A program made the translations under genes and the position numbers. This document shows, in pieces, positions 27,775 through 29,500 of a DNA stretch of 29,500 nt (its first letter is position 1; each line of letters starts with the position of its first letter). The stretch spans positions 1-29,500 of the IMG/VR virus record IMGVR_UViG_3300035703_000337. One strand, written 5' to 3'. The notes beneath the pieces were generated by a model. That model saw nothing but the letters and a program-made list of their open reading frames with translations. It was not told the DNA's origin and did not search any database. This DNA is from a virus.

Positions 27775-28437
27775 ATGTCGGATGAAACACAAACCCAGGA
27801 GCCTGCGGCGACTGAGGATTTGCAACGAAGCGTTGAAGCATTAGAACGCAAGAACAAAGAACTGATTGCCGAACTGCGCGCTGCAAAGAAAGCGCCTGCT
27901 GTGCCTGATGGCGTAGACGTCAATGAACTGCTGGAGTTCAAACGCAACTATGAACAGCAGCAGCTTGAGTCGCAAGGCAAGTACCAAGAAGCCAGGCAGG
28001 CTCTGGAGCAGCAGTTCCGTGAGGCGACGGCGGAGAAGGACCAGCGCATTGCGTCACTTGAGGCCAGAGTGCGCGAGCTGGAGCTGGTCACGCCAGCCGT
28101 AACGGCATTGGCTGACATCGTGCACGACCCAGACATGGTGCTCAAGACCAAGCTGAGTGCCGATCAGATCGAACGCGATCCCGATGGCACTGTCGTCGTG
28201 GTCGATGGCTACCAGCGCACACCAGTGCAGGAATGGGCCAAGACACTGCCGGCATGGATGCAAAAGCAACCCAAGCCGCAAGGCAGCGGCGCGCCATCTG
28301 GTGGTGTCAGCAGCAGCATCCCGACCGGCATGTCAAACCCGTTCAGCCGTGAATCGTTCAACCTGACTGAGCAGGCCAGGCTATTCCGCACCGACCGTGA
28401 TTTGTATGAGCGCATGAAAGCAACCGCCAACCGCTAA
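27775..28437 (+). CDS. Capsid scaffold-like protein
   Basis: 220 residues, no catalytic motif, very charged. Coiled-coil heptads span roughly residues 15-40 (LQRSVEALERKNKELIAELR) and 50-100 (LLEFKRNYEQQQLESQGKYQ; FREATAEKDQRIASLEARVR). A Gly/Ser/Pro-rich linker (about 165-185, PKPQGSGAPSGGVSSSIPTG) and a short C-terminal helix (TEQARLFRTDRDLYERMKAT) follow; the end of a scaffold usually binds the capsid. It stands directly before the major capsid gene. Scaffolds guide prohead assembly and are then removed. Confidence 0.8.
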   Translation: MSDETQTQEPAATEDLQRSVEALERKNKELIAELRAAKKAPAVPDGVDVNELLEFKRNYEQQQLESQGKYQEARQALEQQFREATAEKDQRIASLEARVRELELVTPAVTALADIVHDPDMVLKTKLSADQIERDPDGTVVVVDGYQRTPVQEWAKTLPAWMQKQPKPQGSGAPSGGVSSSIPTGMSNPFSRESFNLTEQARLFRTDRDLYERMKATANR

Positions 28438-28507
28438 GCTGCAACTAACCGGCTGCGCTGGTGATACGGGCTGCGCCCACACCGTAAACCATTTCTGGTG
28501 ATTCATC

Positions 28508-29500
28508 ATGGCGACTCTTCGCTCTGACATCATCATCCCTGAGGTTTTTACGCCTTACGTCATTGAGCAAACCACTCAGCGCGACGCCTTCCTGGCTAGC
28601 GGTGTGGTTCAGCCGATGGCTGAGCTGAACGCTACTGAGGGTGGTGACTACATCAACGTTCCATTCTGGAAGGCCAACCTGTCCGGCGACTTCGAGGTGC
28701 TGTCCGACAGCACCAGCCTGTCGCCTAGCAAGATCACCGCTGACAAGCAAGTTGGCGTGATCCTGCACCGCGGTCGTGCATGGGAAGCCCGCGATCTGGC
28801 AGCCCTGGCTGCTGGCGCTGACCCCATGGCTGCCATCGGCGCCAAGGTGGCTGACTATGTCGCCAACCAGCGGCAGAAGGACCTGATCAAGTGCCTCGAA
28901 GGCGTCTTCGGTAGCCTCACCGGTTCCGATAGCCCTGCGTTCACTGATCTGCGTGTTGACACGACCGGCATGGGCACCCTGAGCCCTCGCACTGTTGCGA
29001 AGGTTCGCGCCAAGCTGGGCGATCAAGGCGACAAGCTGACCGCCGTTGCCATGCACTCGGCGATCTACTACGACCTGGTCGAGCGCAAAGCGATCGACTA
29101 TGTCGCCACTACCGATGCACGCGGCACCACCACCACCCAATCGGGCGGTTCGATTGCTGCTGCTTTCGGCGAGGTAAGCGTTCCGACCTACATGGGTCTG
29201 CGCGTGATCGTCTCGGACGACCTGGCACCTACCAGCACCAACTATCCGGTGTACTTCTTCACTGCCGGCGCTATCGCCAGCGGTGAGCAGATGGCAATGC
29301 AGACCGAAACCGATCGTGACATCCTCGCCAAGAGCGATGCCATGTCGATCGACCTGCACTACTGCTACCACCCGGTTGGCGCTAAGTGGACTGTCGGCAC
29401 TGTCAACCCCACCCAGGCACAACTGGCGACGATTGGCAACTGGACGAAGGTGTACGAGACCAAGAACATTGGTATCGTGCGTGCTACTTGTACTTCTAAC
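28508..29500 (+). CDS. Major capsid protein (partial)
   Basis: Open from the ATG at 28508 to the window edge, 331 residues without a stop. MATLRSDIIIPEVFTPYVIE, TTQRDAFLASGVVQPMAELN, GGDYINVPFWKANLSGDFEV then ADKQVGVILHRGRAWEARDL is the start of an HK97-fold-like major coat protein of the group that accompanies DUF4055 portals. GLRVIVSDDLAP near residue 235 is a further typical segment. The 70-bp leader holds two GGCTGCGC direct repeats (28451-28458 and 28469-28476). The long minus-strand ORF opposite is only a shadow of its codon bias. Confidence 0.85.
   Translation, partial: MATLRSDIIIPEVFTPYVIEQTTQRDAFLASGVVQPMAELNATEGGDYINVPFWKANLSGDFEVLSDSTSLSPSKITADKQVGVILHRGRAWEARDLAALAAGADPMAAIGAKVADYVANQRQKDLIKCLEGVFGSLTGSDSPAFTDLRVDTTGMGTLSPRTVAKVRAKLGDQGDKLTAVAMHSAIYYDLVERKAIDYVATTDARGTTTTQSGGSIAAAFGEVSVPTYMGLRVIVSDDLAPTSTNYPVYFFTAGAIASGEQMAMQTETDRDILAKSDAMSIDLHYCYHPVGAKWTVGTVNPTQAQLATIGNWTKVYETKNIGIVRATCTSN

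Noticed and set aside
28445-29422. 325-residue minus-strand ORF opposite the major capsid gene
   Set aside because: It is an exact antisense shadow of a strongly codon-biased capsid gene, has low-complexity composition and no recognisable domain.
1-29500. tRNA genes, CRISPR arrays, insertion sequences and photosynthesis genes
   Set aside because: None could be supported on either strand; repeats found are short iterons and start-site elements, not spacer arrays or transposon ends.

Overview
This window is part of the genome of a tailed double-stranded DNA phage. It has a recognisable terminase pair, portal, MuF-like head protein, scaffold, major capsid protein, tail-tip and tail-fibre proteins, a lysis cassette and a recombination/replication module. 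The host is most likely a cyanobacterium of the Synechococcus/Cyanobium type. That is inferred from a phage-encoded sigma factor whose regions 1.2 and 2 read like cyanobacterial group 1/2 sigma factors, from the moderately high GC content, and from many short proteins whose style I associate with cyanophages. No integrase, repressor, tRNA, CRISPR array, insertion sequence or photosynthesis gene was seen. Tail tube, tape measure and most tail genes must lie beyond the right edge and before the left edge, so the window looks like an arbitrary cut of a larger, possibly circular, map.

Layout. (1) 1-5330, plus strand: the end of a tail-tip protein, two tail-fibre-like proteins (the second with a self-cleaving S74 chaperone domain), a small DUF7936-like protein, two small membrane proteins that are holin candidates, a two-domain endolysin (GH24 muramidase plus M15 peptidase), a calcineurin-like phosphoesterase, a small unknown and an HNH nuclease. 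(2) 17542-5390, minus strand: a very compact early/middle region. In order of transcription it holds a Cys-rich small protein, a helicase-methyltransferase fusion, an SF2 helicase, a VRR-NUC nuclease, several small genes, a RecE-like exonuclease, a Bet/RecT annealase, an excisionase-like HTH protein, SSB, about a dozen small overlapping genes, a secreted RlpA-like protein, a DUF3310 protein, a zinc-ribbon protein, dCTP deaminase and the sigma factor. (3) 17610-20230, plus strand, divergent: a ribbon-helix-helix (RHH) protein and a primase-helicase. (4) 20231-20475: a repeat-rich gap that is a candidate replication origin or operator. (5) 20476-29500, plus strand: a second RHH protein, a small unknown, a DnaN-like sliding clamp, terminase subunits, small ORFs flanked by hairpins, portal, MuF, small basic proteins, scaffold and the start of the major capsid gene.

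How it may work together. The phage carries its own primase-helicase, SSB, sliding clamp and RecE/Bet pair, but no DNA polymerase is visible here, so it may use host Pol III through its own clamp. dCTP deaminase would feed dUMP/dTTP supply. The sigma factor has a conserved -10-binding region but a strongly altered -35-recognition helix, and could direct host RNA polymerase to phage promoters. Several gene boundaries carry -10-like TAGACT, TAAACT or TAGGAT boxes, mostly without a -35 box, which fits that idea but does not prove it. The most unusual features are the CTAACGG repeat array with a perfect 12-bp inverted repeat beside the primase and RHH genes, the phage-encoded clamp, the divergent sigma factor, the secreted RlpA-like protein inside an early operon, a membrane-anchored HTH microprotein, and a shared SD-less start-codon context in consecutive small genes.
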